A stretch of DNA of 64,000 nt from Mycolicibacterium flavescens (GCA_900637135.1 LR134353.1:744001-808000), one strand, 5' to 3'; counted from the stretch's first letter, positions 27,602-36,268 are shown. The notes: generated by a model not told the origin, from the letters alone. Numbers and translations: made by a program.

Positions 27602-29272
27602 CTACGCATTGGCAATCGCAACCTGATGGACGCCGAGCACCGCACGGCCCGACGGGTCAGCGTTCTTCGCAAAGCTCATATCCCAAGCGATCGCGGCCGG
27701 AGTGCTGCACGCGATACTTGGCCCTCCAGGAACGCAGGCCGCTGCGGCGCGACCGGGAAAGTGCGATTCAAATATCTCCCGGTACATGTACGCCTCTTTG
27801 GTTGCCGGGGGATTGTCCGGGAAACGGTATCGCGCACTTTGCATCTGGCTATCGGACACTTGAGCCTCTGCGGTCGCCTTCAGCGAGTCGATCCACCGAT
27901 AGCCCACGCCGTCGGAGAACTGTTCCTTCTGTCGCCAGAGGATCTCATCGGGCAGACGTCCTTCGAAGGCTTTGCGCAACGGCCACTTCTCCATTCTGCC
28001 CTGGCCGACCATCTTCTCGCTGGGATCGAAAGACATTGCGATGTCGAGGAACTCGCGGTCAAGGAACGGCACCCGGATTTCGACGCCCCACGCAGCCGCG
28101 GCCTTATTGGCTCGGAGGCAGTCATACTTGTGAAGCAGATCGAGTTTGCGGATGGTTTCTTCATGGAATTCTCGGGCGCCGGGAGCCTTATGGAAGTAGA
28201 GGTATCCACCGAAGACCTCGTCGGCGCCTTCGCCCGAGAGGACCATCTTGATCCCCATCGCCTTGATCCGTCGCATCATCAGATACATCGGAGTCGAAGC
28301 GCGGATGCTCGTGACGTCGTATGTCTCGATGTGGTAGATCACATCCCAGAGCGCATCAATGCCCTCTTGCACCGTGAACTGGAACTCATGGTGCACGGTG
28401 CCGATCGCCGTCGCGACCTTTCGGGCGGCGGCGAGGTCGGGAGAGCCTTCGAGGCCGATGCAGAACGAATGCAACCGAGGCCACCAGGCCTGCGTCCGGT
28501 CGCCGTCTTCGATTCGGTTCTCGGCGAATCCAGCGGTTACCGCCGATATGACGGACGAGTCGAGCCCCCCCGAGATCAAGACGCCGTACGGAACGTCGGA
28601 CATCAACTGCTGATGAACGGCGGCTTCGAGTCCCGTTCGCAAACCAGCGATGTCGAGGGGCTGCCCGGAGACGGCCGAGAAGTCGCGCCAATCGGGATCG
28701 TAGTAACGCCGGGGCTGGTCGAGGCCGCGTGTCAGGTAGTGGCCGGGCGGAAAGTCTTCGATGTGCCGGCAGTATCGGATCAGCGCCTTCATCTCCGAGG
28801 CGACATACAGGTTCCCATGTTCGTCCCGACCGGTGTAGAGCGGGATGACACCGATGGGATCTCGGGCGACGAGGAAATCGCCGGTTCGCTTGTCGTAAAG
28901 GACGAAGGCGAAGATTCCGCTGAGGCGATTGAGGAAGTCGGTTCCGTACCGCTTGTAGAGCGGGATGATCGACTCACAATCCGACGCGGTCTTGAACGGG
29001 TAATCGCGGAATTCAGCTCGCAGGCTTCGATGGTTGTAGATTTCGCCGTTCACTGCGAGCACGAGCTCGACGGCCTGATCCGTCAAGGGCTGGGCACCGT
29101 GCTCCACGTCGACGATCGACAACCGCTCATGGGCGAGGACCGCATTCTCGTCGGCGTAGATCCCGCTCCAGTCCGGACCTCGATGGCGCAGCAGGCGAGC
29201 CATCGTAACGGCCCGTTCACGCAGTACACGGGGATCACCTTGGACGTCGAGAATAGAAGCGATTCCGCACAT
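27602..29272 (-). CDS. asnB: Asparagine synthetase (glutamine-hydrolysing), AsnB type
   Basis: A 556-residue class B asparagine synthetase, close to the usual length. I chose the ATG at 29272 because it gives MCGIAS, leaving the N-terminal nucleophile Cys after Met removal; GGGGGG lies just upstream. The frame is open further upstream, but that extension has no family similarity. The N-terminal glutaminase half shows NGEIYNH and SDCES. The C-terminal synthetase half has the ATP pyrophosphatase loop SGGLDSS and the LSGEGADEVFGGY motif. It would make Asn from Asp with glutamine and ATP. It runs against the flanking NRPS genes and diverges from the VOC fusion gene. Its presence suggests a supply of Asn, or another amidation, for this pathway, but none of the readable A domains has a classic Asn or Asp code, so the link is inferred. 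Intact glutaminase residues argue against a lasso-type cyclase. Confidence 0.93.
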   Translation of the reverse strand: MCGIASILDVQGDPRVLRERAVTMARLLRHRGPDWSGIYADENAVLAHERLSIVDVEHGAQPLTDQAVELVLAVNGEIYNHRSLRAEFRDYPFKTASDCESIIPLYKRYGTDFLNRLSGIFAFVLYDKRTGDFLVARDPIGVIPLYTGRDEHGNLYVASEMKALIRYCRHIEDFPPGHYLTRGLDQPRRYYDPDWRDFSAVSGQPLDIAGLRTGLEAAVHQQLMSDVPYGVLISGGLDSSVISAVTAGFAENRIEDGDRTQAWWPRLHSFCIGLEGSPDLAAARKVATAIGTVHHEFQFTVQEGIDALWDVIYHIETYDVTSIRASTPMYLMMRRIKAMGIKMVLSGEGADEVFGGYLYFHKAPGAREFHEETIRKLDLLHKYDCLRANKAAAAWGVEIRVPFLDREFLDIAMSFDPSEKMVGQGRMEKWPLRKAFEGRLPDEILWRQKEQFSDGVGYRWIDSLKATAEAQVSDSQMQSARYRFPDNPPATKEAYMYREIFESHFPGRAAAACVPGGPSIACSTPAAIAWDMSFAKNADPSGRAVLGVHQVAIANA

Positions 29273-29640
29273 GAGCCCCCCAATCTGAGCCGGCCGCAAA
29301 CACGACCAGCAAAAGCGTACTGTGCGAGCTGGCTCCCTGAGTTGTCGATTTCGGAAATGCCGGCCCTCCGGAGCAAAGAAAATCGTCGGCAGGGTTCCGC
29401 GTCGGACGCCAAATGCTGCGTGCAGACGAACGCGCGATCTTCTCAGACGACTTCCGTTCAGCAATCTTGCATGCTCGCCGGTGTCGCAACATGCCCCCAA
29501 CGCGATGTCGATCCGGTCGAGTCCTCTCCACTGACCGAGACATCGAAGTCGCGGCTCGCATCGACCGTGCTGGTTGAAGGCTTGCACGACGGCTCAATTC
29601 ATCGAACTCCGCAGAAGACGCCCGCTGAAGGAGGACCGAG
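29273..29640. other. Divergent intergenic region (asnB / VOC fusion)
   Basis: These 368 bp lie between two divergent start codons and must hold promoters for both directions. I could not pick out convincing -35/-10 pairs. The right end carries a strong Shine-Dalgarno, AAGGAGG at 29628-29634, six bases before the GTG at 29641. I see no other gene. Confidence 0.6.
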
Positions 29641-31119
29641 GTGACGGACAGCGTTGTTGAGGGGCTCGTATCGGTCGAACTCGTTTCGGCTGATCCGGAG
29701 AAGCTCGTTGATTTTTATCGTCGGACTTTGGGCATCAGATTTCATCGGGAGGTCTACGGATACCCGCGTCCCTATTACCTGAGCACGGGCGCTATCGGTC
29801 GTGGGCTGGTGATTCACGACGTCAATAGTTTTCGACCCGGTTCCGCCAACCCGGGGACGGCTCGCTTCCTCCTGCAAATCCAGGACATGGAGGACTTGAA
29901 AGAACGACTGAGGCGGCACGACATCCAACTTGAGGAACCGCCGAGGAATTTGGGATTCGAGCGCCTTCCGTGGTTCAGCTACTGGGGAAGATGGCTTCTC
30001 TCGATAAAGGATCCCGAGGGAAACGTCGTGATTTTTCGTCAGTTTCAAGAGGAGCTCCCGGAATCCCGGCGTGGAATGATTCGGCACGCAATGGCATCAA
30101 CGTTCACCGATTTCAAGACCGTTCTGAACTTCAAGATCGTCGACCGCCTGGTGTATCGCCTGGGTTCGATACGGGTGCGCAACAGGGATCTCACGGACTA
30201 CACCCACATCGTGGCGTCCCGGGAAGGGCTGTACGCAGTCAACGGGCGGGAGTGGATGAAGATCATGAGCGGGGTGTTCTTCGGTGTGACCATCAAGAAC
30301 GGATCCATCTACTGCTACCAAGCGCATGACATCTACGACACCGGAATCCTTCTGAGTCGCATACAGCTGCGGGGCAAACCGTTACAACTACGAGGCAAAC
30401 TGCTTGGCCGCGTAATCAAGTTGGAGGTCGAGAACAATCGAATTCGTCGCGAATCGGTTGTCATCGAGGGTCTGCACACCAATTGTCACCAGATGGATTT
30501 CATCGGCGACAAACTGCATGTCATAGATACTTTCTGCCAAAGAATCCTGCGCTTCAATGAGGACTTCGAGTTGGAGGAGGAGTTCTACCCCCTTGGCGAC
30601 GAATTCGCCAGCTACAAAACCGGACCCGATCGTTACATAATCCCGGGGGGGAAGTACGTCCATATCAACTCCATCGTCGCTGAACAAGGGTCCATCTATC
30701 TCCTGTTGCAGAACGGGTTGGCGAACGGCAAATTCAGTGAGTTGGTGCAAACGGACGAAAACTTCGAGGTGAAAAACAGATTCACCGTTCCCGGTGCGGG
30801 CTGTCACAACGTTGTTTTCCTCGAAGACGGTGAATGGCTGATTTGCGATTCACGCGGGGGCAATCTCGTCAACCGTCACGGTGTGGTGGTCCACGTGGGC
30901 GAACTGCTCACGCGCGGACTTTCGGTGGACAAGCACGTTGTGGTTGTCGGAGAGTCCGGATACGCAACCAGATTAGGCAGACGCTATGTCCCTGGCAATG
31001 TGCACTTCTTCGATCGAAGCTACAACCACTTGTCGAGTCTGCGCTTACCGGCAGCGCCAACCGATATCCGCCGGATCGACGGTCAAGATCTGTCGCTGTC
31101 GAACGTCACCGAGCTCTAG
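29641..31119 (+). CDS. VOC (glyoxalase/dioxygenase-fold) domain fused to a beta-propeller-like domain
   Basis: A 492-residue protein with a GTG start backed by AAGGAGG six bases upstream. Residues about 8-135 look like a VOC domain (VSVELVSADPEKLVDFYRR, then a second half ending DPEGNVVIFRQF). I do not see the usual metal-binding His at the start of its first strand. Residues about 150-485 look like a beta-propeller: repeated strand pairs such as HTNCHQMDFIGDKLHVID, CHNVVFLEDGEWLICD and GNVHFFDRSYN, reminiscent of the DUF4915/TIGR03032 type. There is no signal peptide or membrane segment, so it is probably cytoplasmic. It is the first gene of an apparent operon with the small ORF, sulfotransferase and exporter. 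Its function is unknown to me; a sugar or amino-acid modifying isomerase/oxygenase is possible. Confidence is high that it is a gene, moderate for the VOC half, lower for the propeller. Confidence 0.75.
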   Translation: MTDSVVEGLVSVELVSADPEKLVDFYRRTLGIRFHREVYGYPRPYYLSTGAIGRGLVIHDVNSFRPGSANPGTARFLLQIQDMEDLKERLRRHDIQLEEPPRNLGFERLPWFSYWGRWLLSIKDPEGNVVIFRQFQEELPESRRGMIRHAMASTFTDFKTVLNFKIVDRLVYRLGSIRVRNRDLTDYTHIVASREGLYAVNGREWMKIMSGVFFGVTIKNGSIYCYQAHDIYDTGILLSRIQLRGKPLQLRGKLLGRVIKLEVENNRIRRESVVIEGLHTNCHQMDFIGDKLHVIDTFCQRILRFNEDFELEEEFYPLGDEFASYKTGPDRYIIPGGKYVHINSIVAEQGSIYLLLQNGLANGKFSELVQTDENFEVKNRFTVPGAGCHNVVFLEDGEWLICDSRGGNLVNRHGVVVHVGELLTRGLSVDKHVVVVGESGYATRLGRRYVPGNVHFFDRSYNHLSSLRLPAAPTDIRRIDGQDLSLSNVTEL

Positions 31120-31166
31120 GCCCGACTCTGTCTAGAGGTGTGAGAACCGGAACGCAGCTAATCACC

Positions 31167-31173
31167 AAGGAGG
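31167..31173 (+). promoter_or_regulatory. Strong Shine-Dalgarno for the 33-residue ORF
   Basis: AAGGAGG lies five bases before the ATG at 31179. It is among the best ribosome-binding sites in the window and is the main reason to accept the very short ORF behind it. Confidence 0.7.
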
Positions 31174-31178
31174 CCGAT

Positions 31179-31280
31179 ATGCGAAAGAGTCCATCCGGTA
31201 ACTACCGGTTGGTGGCGAGATTCGGGGACGTCGGGAAGTTGCTGAAGACAATGGGGGGACCAAGGTGGAAGAAGATCTGA
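31179..31280 (+). CDS. Small ORF, 33-residue basic peptide of unknown function
   Basis: ATG at 31179, TGA at 31278-31280. The peptide begins MRKSPSGNYRLVARFG and ends GKLLKTMGGPRWKKI. It is basic, with no Cys and no clear membrane segment. It lies 59 bp after the VOC fusion gene and its end overlaps or abuts the start of the sulfotransferase gene. The pattern Tyr...Leu...Gly...Thr-x-Gly recalls lasso-peptide leaders, where Thr sits at -2 of the cleavage site. The would-be core, GGPRWKKI, lacks the Asp or Glu needed for a lasso ring, and no leader peptidase or RRE gene is in the window. It could instead be a translational-coupling leader for the sulfotransferase. Whether it is translated is the open question. 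Confidence 0.5.
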   Translation: MRKSPSGNYRLVARFGDVGKLLKTMGGPRWKKI

Positions 31281-31282
31281 AG

Positions 31283-32275
31283 ATGGAATACCCGGCACCT
31301 GTAGAAATGAAGGCGCGTCGGGTAGTTCTCTTCGTGTTGGGCCAAGGCCGGTCGGGAACCTCGGCGCTGGCGCGGGTGCTGTCGCTGTGCGGAGGTGCGC
31401 TCCCAGCCGACGTAAGGCCCGCTGATGATCACAATCCGCGGGGCTATTGGGAGCCCCGCGCGACACTCGTTCTCAACGAGACGATCTTGCGCCGACACGG
31501 CAGCGCGGGGTTTGATCCGTCGCTGCGGCTGCTAGAGGATGGTGCCTTCGACGCAGCCGAGAAGGCTGGCTGGAAGGCCAAGATCGGTGCGTTTCTCTCT
31601 GAACTGCCGGATGGGCCGCTCGTGGTCATCAAAGACACACACATAACCGCACTCTGTGATCTGTGGTTCGAAGCAGCCCGTGCACAGAATCTGGACGTTG
31701 CGGCGGTGATTGCATTGCGCCACCCGCAAGAGGTGATCGCGTCGCTAGCGGCAGCGGGTCCGACCACACCCGAGCTCGCAAGCGCCCTGTGGCTGAAAAA
31801 TTGCCTCTTGGCTGAGCGGAACACGCGTGGCGTAGCGCGAGTGTTCGTCGACTATGCCAACCTCCTCGAAGACTGGCGCCGGGAGGTGTCGCGGATATCG
31901 GCGGCCATCGGCTGTGAACTGAAGGCCGGTGACGACGAGGCAATAGACGAGTTCCTCGCACCAAGTCTTCGGCGCCAGCGTTACACCGGGCCGGTGACCG
32001 AGCGCTTCGGCGCAGACTGGATGTCTGCGGCCTACGACGCGATGTGCGCGGCTGCCCGGGATGAGGTCTGGGACAGCGCTGTGCTGGACCGCGTTTTCGA
32101 GGCTTTCCGGGCGAGCGAACATGACTTCCGGACGGCATTCGAGAATTCGCGCGATCTATGGGCGATCGGCGCCGACCGCGCCTACTCGAATTCCTTGCTG
32201 TACCGCTTGTCGGTTCTGAGAATGCTCCGCGCCCCCCGAGCGATGGTCAACCGGCACAAGGGCCCTCACACTTGA
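31283..32275 (+). CDS. Sulfotransferase family protein 1
   Basis: About 330 residues. The 5'-phosphosulfate loop GQGRSGTSAL lies near residue 20 and the 3'-phosphate-binding segment LRHPQEVIASL near 140, as in PAPS-dependent sulfotransferases of the PF13469 type common in mycobacteria. It would transfer sulfate from PAPS to a hydroxyl, plausibly on the sugar or peptide part of the product (inference). I favour ATG 31283 with GGAAGAAG at 31268-31275; GTG 31265 with GGGGGG upstream would add six residues and overlap the small ORF. It is followed after 43 bp by an exporter gene. It is clearly paralogous to the minus-strand sulfotransferase at 43815-44747 (shared RSGTSAL.RVLSLCG, HNPRGY, ALWLK..LLAER). 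Confidence 0.88.
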   Translation: MEYPAPVEMKARRVVLFVLGQGRSGTSALARVLSLCGGALPADVRPADDHNPRGYWEPRATLVLNETILRRHGSAGFDPSLRLLEDGAFDAAEKAGWKAKIGAFLSELPDGPLVVIKDTHITALCDLWFEAARAQNLDVAAVIALRHPQEVIASLAAAGPTTPELASALWLKNCLLAERNTRGVARVFVDYANLLEDWRREVSRISAAIGCELKAGDDEAIDEFLAPSLRRQRYTGPVTERFGADWMSAAYDAMCAAARDEVWDSAVLDRVFEAFRASEHDFRTAFENSRDLWAIGADRAYSNSLLYRLSVLRMLRAPRAMVNRHKGPHT

Positions 32276-32318
32276 CCGGTCTGCCGCGGCACACAGATTA
32301 GCTGTAGGGTGATCGACT

Positions 32319-33899
32319 ATGGCGTCTCTCAACGATGGAGAGCGGGTAGCTACGCACTCAAATGACGAGAGCGCAGTACATCTGGGCTCGACCGCCATCG
32401 ATCCAACGACGCCGAGCGGCGGGAAAAGATTCGTTCCTGCTTTGCTGAGGTCCCGACGATTCGTCGCCGTCATCTTAGCGATCGGCGGCACCCAACTGAT
32501 GGCGTCAATGGACGGCCCGGTGGTGATCCTCGCCCTCTTCACGATCCAGAATGAGCTGGGCCTTTCAGACGGTATGCGCAGCTGGGTGATCACAGCCTAC
32601 GTACTCACGTTCGGCGGCCTCATGCTGGTCGGGGGCCGGCTCGGCGACACCATCGGCCGCAAGCGAACATTCATCATCGGGGTCGCGCTGTTCACGCTCG
32701 CCTCAGGCATGTGCGCTGTTGCCTGGAACGGGGGGGTCCTCGTACTCGCCCGTCTGGTGCACGGCGCGGCGGCTGCGATCATCGCGCCGACCTGTATGGC
32801 CCTGGTCGCGACGACCTTCCCCAAGGGGCCGGTACGCAATGCTGCGACGGCGGTGCTGGGCGCAATGATCGGAATCGGCTCGGTAATGGGCTTGGTGTTG
32901 GGCGGAATGCTCACCGACATGTCGTGGCGACTGGTGTTTTGGGTCAACGTGCCCATTGGACTGGTTGTGATTTTCGTGGCCCGCGCGATGCTGCAGGAAA
33001 CGCAGAAGGAGCGGATGAAGCTTGACGTCGCAGGAGCGGTACTGGCCACGCTGATATGCACCGCGGCAGTCTTCGGATTGTCGATGGGACCGGAAAACGG
33101 GTGGCTGTCGGCCTTGACCATCGGCTCCCTTGCGGTGGCTCTTGCCGCTCTCCTGGTGTTCGTCGTGGTCGAGCGCAACGCCGAGACTCCCGTCGTACCT
33201 TTCAGCCTGTTTTCCGATCGCAATCGGCTGGCGACCTACGCATCAATGTTTCTCTCCGGCGGGACGGGCTTTACGCTGGCCGTGCTCATCGCGCTGTATG
33301 TGCAGGACGTCATGGGCTACAGCCCGCTGCAGGCAGGCATCAGTTTCATTCCGTTTGCCCTCGCACAGGCAATCGGTATGGGGGCATCGTCGCAGGTGGT
33401 GAAGTGGTTCCCACCGCGGGTAGTGGTGACAGCGGGCGCCATCTTGCTGTTGGGTGCGATGCTGTATGGCTCCACGCTCAATCGCGACGTGCCGTATTTT
33501 CCGAATCTGGTGGTACCGCTCGTAGTCGGGGGGATCGGCTTGGGCCTGCTCGAAATCCCGCTCATGCTCTCGCTGATCGCCAGTGTGGGCTCGGACCGGA
33601 TAGGGCCCGCTTCTGCCGTCGCCGTGATGGTGAGGATGATCGGAGGCCCACTTGTGCTGGTTGGCATCCAGGCCGTCATCACATTGCGCACGCTGCACTA
33701 CGGTGGGGTCACCGGGCCGGCGGTATCCATGAACGACGCGCAGTTGAGTGCGTTGGATCGCGGCTTTACTGATGGTTTGCTGGGAATAGCCGTGGTTGTG
33801 ATCCTGCTGGCGGCGGTGGTGATGTTCGTCGGTTACACCGCGGAACAAGTGGCGCGGGCGCAGGAAGCGAAGAAGGCGAACGACGCCGCCAAACCCTAG
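32319..33899 (+). CDS. MFS exporter 1, DHA2 (EmrB/QacA-like, 14-TM) family
   Basis: A 526-residue integral membrane protein with about 14 hydrophobic segments. The MFS motif between TM2 and TM3 (GGRLGDTIGRKR) is intact, and MDGPVVILAL in TM1 and VNVPIGLVVIF in the TM6 region are typical of drug:proton antiporters of the DHA2 group. The N-terminal 40 residues are hydrophilic and probably cytoplasmic. It closes the 29641-33899 operon and converges on the dioxygenase gene. It likely exports the peptide product or an intermediate across the inner membrane. A close paralogue lies at 37720-39261; the two share long stretches such as IQNELGLSD and WVITAYVLTFGGLML. Confidence 0.92.
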   Translation: MASLNDGERVATHSNDESAVHLGSTAIDPTTPSGGKRFVPALLRSRRFVAVILAIGGTQLMASMDGPVVILALFTIQNELGLSDGMRSWVITAYVLTFGGLMLVGGRLGDTIGRKRTFIIGVALFTLASGMCAVAWNGGVLVLARLVHGAAAAIIAPTCMALVATTFPKGPVRNAATAVLGAMIGIGSVMGLVLGGMLTDMSWRLVFWVNVPIGLVVIFVARAMLQETQKERMKLDVAGAVLATLICTAAVFGLSMGPENGWLSALTIGSLAVALAALLVFVVVERNAETPVVPFSLFSDRNRLATYASMFLSGGTGFTLAVLIALYVQDVMGYSPLQAGISFIPFALAQAIGMGASSQVVKWFPPRVVVTAGAILLLGAMLYGSTLNRDVPYFPNLVVPLVVGGIGLGLLEIPLMLSLIASVGSDRIGPASAVAVMVRMIGGPLVLVGIQAVITLRTLHYGGVTGPAVSMNDAQLSALDRGFTDGLLGIAVVVILLAAVVMFVGYTAEQVARAQEAKKANDAAKP

Positions 33900-33956
33900 G
33901 GCGTCTGCCGGGTTAGCTGGTGGTGCGGTTGCCAGCGGGAGCCGAAGACGTCACCG

Positions 33957-34931
33957 CTATCTCCGGGACCAAGGTTCTGCCATGCCGACCACGATCTTGC
34001 GGGGCGGCTTGTACGTGTCCCGGCTGTGGGCGACGAGCATGTTGTCGAGCATCATGATGTCGCCTTCCTGCCACGGTATCGAAACCGTTTCTGCGTCGTA
34101 GGCGGCGCGCAGTTCATCCAAGGCCTCCGGCTCGATTTCCTCGCCGTCACCGTAATAGGTGTTGTTCGGCAGGTTCTCTTTCCCCATCGACAGCAACGCC
34201 TCGGCAACCAATGGATCCAGCGTGGAGACGTGGAAAAAGGTGAGGTGGTTGAACCACGTCTTTTCGCCCGTCTCGGGGTGTGTTGCGGACACCGGTCGGC
34301 GCTGCCGAGTAGTCAGTTCGTCGGCCGCGCCCCACGTGAGGTCGATGTCGTTGTCGGCGCAGTACCGTTCGACGTCAGCGCGGTCCGATGTCTGGAAGGC
34401 TTCCTGCCAACTGACGCCGAGTGTCGGCGTGAAGTGGCGGACGTACAGGTAATCCCGCTCCTCCAGCCTTTGGCGCAGTTCGGGTGAGATCCGCCGGTAG
34501 ATGTTGCGACTGTCGGCTATCGGCGTGGCGCCTCCGCTGGCCGGTGGTATCACGCAATGGAAGAAGAGGCGCAGCGGCCAGGTCTTGCTGTACGACGACT
34601 CGTTATGGAGCGGGATCCGCGTGTGCGGGGGGTAGTCGGTCGAAGTGTAGACACGGTCGGCAACTTCGTGCCGAGGCGATGTCCTACCGACGTAGGGAAG
34701 TGGCTCGCCCGACACAGCAGCGATGAACTTGCGGAAAGCCTCGACCGATGCTCCGGTGAATCCTCGAAAGACGATGCCTCCGTGGCGAAGTAGGAGTTCG
34801 TGCAGTGGGCCTCGTTGTGCCTCCGCCCAAGCCACGACGTCCAAGCCATCCTTCGTTGGCTCTATGAGCAGCGGAAGCGGCGGTCCCGGAACAATCCTTG
34901 CGTCCGGCAGCGTCAGAACTTCGGACTCCAC
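33957..34931 (-). CDS. SyrP-like Fe(II)/2-oxoglutarate dioxygenase (TauD/TfdA family)
   Basis: A 324-residue non-haem iron oxygenase. GTG start with GGGAGGGA just upstream on the minus strand. Metal ligands are visible: His109 and Glu111 in IPLHNESSY, and His302 in LVAHSRDTY; Arg311 (PPRK) probably binds 2-oxoglutarate. The HxE (not HxD) variant and the segment PPASGGATPIADSR are characteristic of SyrP/clavaminate-synthase-like enzymes. SyrP itself beta-hydroxylates aspartate on an NRPS carrier protein. Here it probably hydroxylates a carrier-bound amino acid or the finished peptide (inference); with an asparagine synthetase nearby, beta-hydroxy-Asn/Asp is one option. It is divergent from the cupin oxygenase gene, so the two may share control. 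Confidence 0.9.
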   Translation of the reverse strand: MESEVLTLPDARIVPGPPLPLLIEPTKDGLDVVAWAEAQRGPLHELLLRHGGIVFRGFTGASVEAFRKFIAAVSGEPLPYVGRTSPRHEVADRVYTSTDYPPHTRIPLHNESSYSKTWPLRLFFHCVIPPASGGATPIADSRNIYRRISPELRQRLEERDYLYVRHFTPTLGVSWQEAFQTSDRADVERYCADNDIDLTWGAADELTTRQRRPVSATHPETGEKTWFNHLTFFHVSTLDPLVAEALLSMGKENLPNNTYYGDGEEIEPEALDELRAAYDAETVSIPWQEGDIMMLDNMLVAHSRDTYKPPRKIVVGMAEPWSRR

Positions 34932-35386
34932 GTCGATCCCTCCCTCGCTCGATCGTTGACGTCGAAGTTACTGCACACCCCCCGTTCCTCTCGCGAAAAC
35001 GCGACAGGCGCGCGACGCCGAGTGGCCCGTCCGCGCCAGGTTACTACGGCGAAACCCCCATCACTCGACTTTGCCGGTTAAGTTGGGATCTCGGCAGGTT
35101 TAACCATCGCGGTCGCCCGCTCTATTGGAGGCTCGCACCACGCAGGAGCAGATCTGTCAACGCCTCACTCCCGTTGACGCGTGCCGTCGAACGCGGGTTT
35201 ACCTCTGCTGCCCGAGGGATATACATTTGCACGACTCGGGCGGACAGGGTCGGCGGGAAGAAAAAAGTGTTCGGTCTGCCCCGCGACTCGGGTGCCGCAA
35301 AGGCTGGGAATCGCAGTGGCTGCACGGGGGTGTGGTAGTTTGCCACGATTGCGGTGCGAGCCTCACCGTTTGGTAGGAGGAGACGC
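34932..35386. other. Divergent intergenic region (dioxygenase / cupin oxygenase)
   Basis: These 455 bp separate two divergent oxygenase genes and should contain both promoters. I see no confident promoter hexamers and no further gene. Several short open frames cross it but none has a ribosome-binding site or family resemblance. Confidence 0.55.
35375..35382 (+). promoter_or_regulatory. Shine-Dalgarno that sets a TTG start for the cupin oxygenase
   Basis: AGGAGGAG lies directly before TTG 35387 (six bases from AGGAGG). No comparable site precedes the GTG at 35354, and the 11 residues between them (MRASPFGRRRR) resemble no part of the family. This makes TTG 35387 the likely start. Confidence 0.7.
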
Positions 35387-36268
35387 TTGTTCGACGTCAG
35401 TAGCACCTTTGAGGTGCCCAGAGTGGAATGCCCCAGCCGCGAGGAGTTGGAGGAGCGCTTCATCGTTCCTCAGCGCCCGGTCGTCATCTCCGGCGCGATG
35501 GAGGGCTGGCCCGCGCTCGAGCGGTGGACCAATGAATACCTTACGGAGAAAGTCGGTGCCCGCACCATCAGCCCTTCGAAGGTCACTAACGCTGGCACCC
35601 ACATCCCGGACGCGAAGAATGGAGCGATCGCCACCGCATCCGAGATGACGTTTGCGAAGTACATCGAAATGATTGCAGGCGGCACGATTTCCGACGGCCA
35701 GCTTTACGCGGTACAGCTCCCCATCAAGACTGCCCTGCCCGAGCTATGGCCCGATGTTCAGTTTCCTGCGTTCGCCGATGAGGACAAATACGCCGCCGTC
35801 AACCTCTGGCTCGGCGCCGGTAACAACTTCACCGGCCTTCATTACGACTACGCCGACAACTTCCTCACGCAAATTCGCGGGCGAAAGCAAGTTTTGCTCT
35901 GCCCGCCTCGGGAGATCGCCCGCGTTTACCCCTTCCCCTTCAATTACGTGGGCAACAACATCGCACAGGTCAACGTTGCCCATCCGGATCTGACTCGTTT
36001 TCCCGATTGGGCCGACGCCCACCGAACTGTTGTCGATCTGAGCCCGGGCGACATGCTCTATATCCCCCTGTTCTGGTGGCACGCAGTGTGGGGCGTAGGC
36101 GAGAACATGTCGATCAACTACTGGTGGCAGTCCAGTTATGCCAATTTCTTGAAGCATCCTCGCCAGACGGCTCGTCGCCTCGGCAGCTTCGCTATTGGCC
36201 TTCGCGGTGCGGCCGGCCAGATGGTGCAGAGTGTAGCTACCAGCGCTGGGCTCCAATCCGTGCGTTGA
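35387..36268 (+). CDS. Cupin-8 / JmjC-like Fe(II)/2-oxoglutarate oxygenase
   Basis: 293 residues from the TTG start. The fold markers are those of cupin_8 (FIH-like) hydroxylases: an N-terminal RPVVISGAMEGWPA, the iron-binding GLHYDYADNF with His152 and Asp154, and PLFWWHAVWG with His232, giving HxD...H. The Lys in RGRKQVLLCPP is placed to bind 2-oxoglutarate. Members hydroxylate amino-acid side chains, in proteins or in peptide natural products. In this locus a hydroxylase acting on an NRPS-bound residue or the peptide is likely (inference). It is followed after about 90 bp by an FkbM methyltransferase, so hydroxylation then O-methylation at the same site is possible. Confidence 0.85.
   Translation: MFDVSSTFEVPRVECPSREELEERFIVPQRPVVISGAMEGWPALERWTNEYLTEKVGARTISPSKVTNAGTHIPDAKNGAIATASEMTFAKYIEMIAGGTISDGQLYAVQLPIKTALPELWPDVQFPAFADEDKYAAVNLWLGAGNNFTGLHYDYADNFLTQIRGRKQVLLCPPREIARVYPFPFNYVGNNIAQVNVAHPDLTRFPDWADAHRTVVDLSPGDMLYIPLFWWHAVWGVGENMSINYWWQSSYANFLKHPRQTARRLGSFAIGLRGAAGQMVQSVATSAGLQSVR

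Noticed and set aside
29273..29587. N-terminal extension of asparagine synthetase to 29587
   Set aside because: The family begins with Met-Cys-Gly at 29272; the upstream 105 codons show no similarity, and a mature N-terminal Cys is needed for activity.
27422..29644. 740-codon plus-strand frame across asparagine synthetase
   Set aside because: It lies antisense to a gene with complete AsnB motifs (CGIAS, SGGLDSS, GEGADEVFGG) and has no recognisable domain or ribosome-binding site.
27602..31280. Lasso-peptide cluster (AsnB-like cyclase plus leader-like small ORF)
   Set aside because: The AsnB keeps a full glutaminase domain with Cys1, the small ORF has no acidic residue in the would-be core, and no RRE or transglutaminase-like leader peptidase gene is present.
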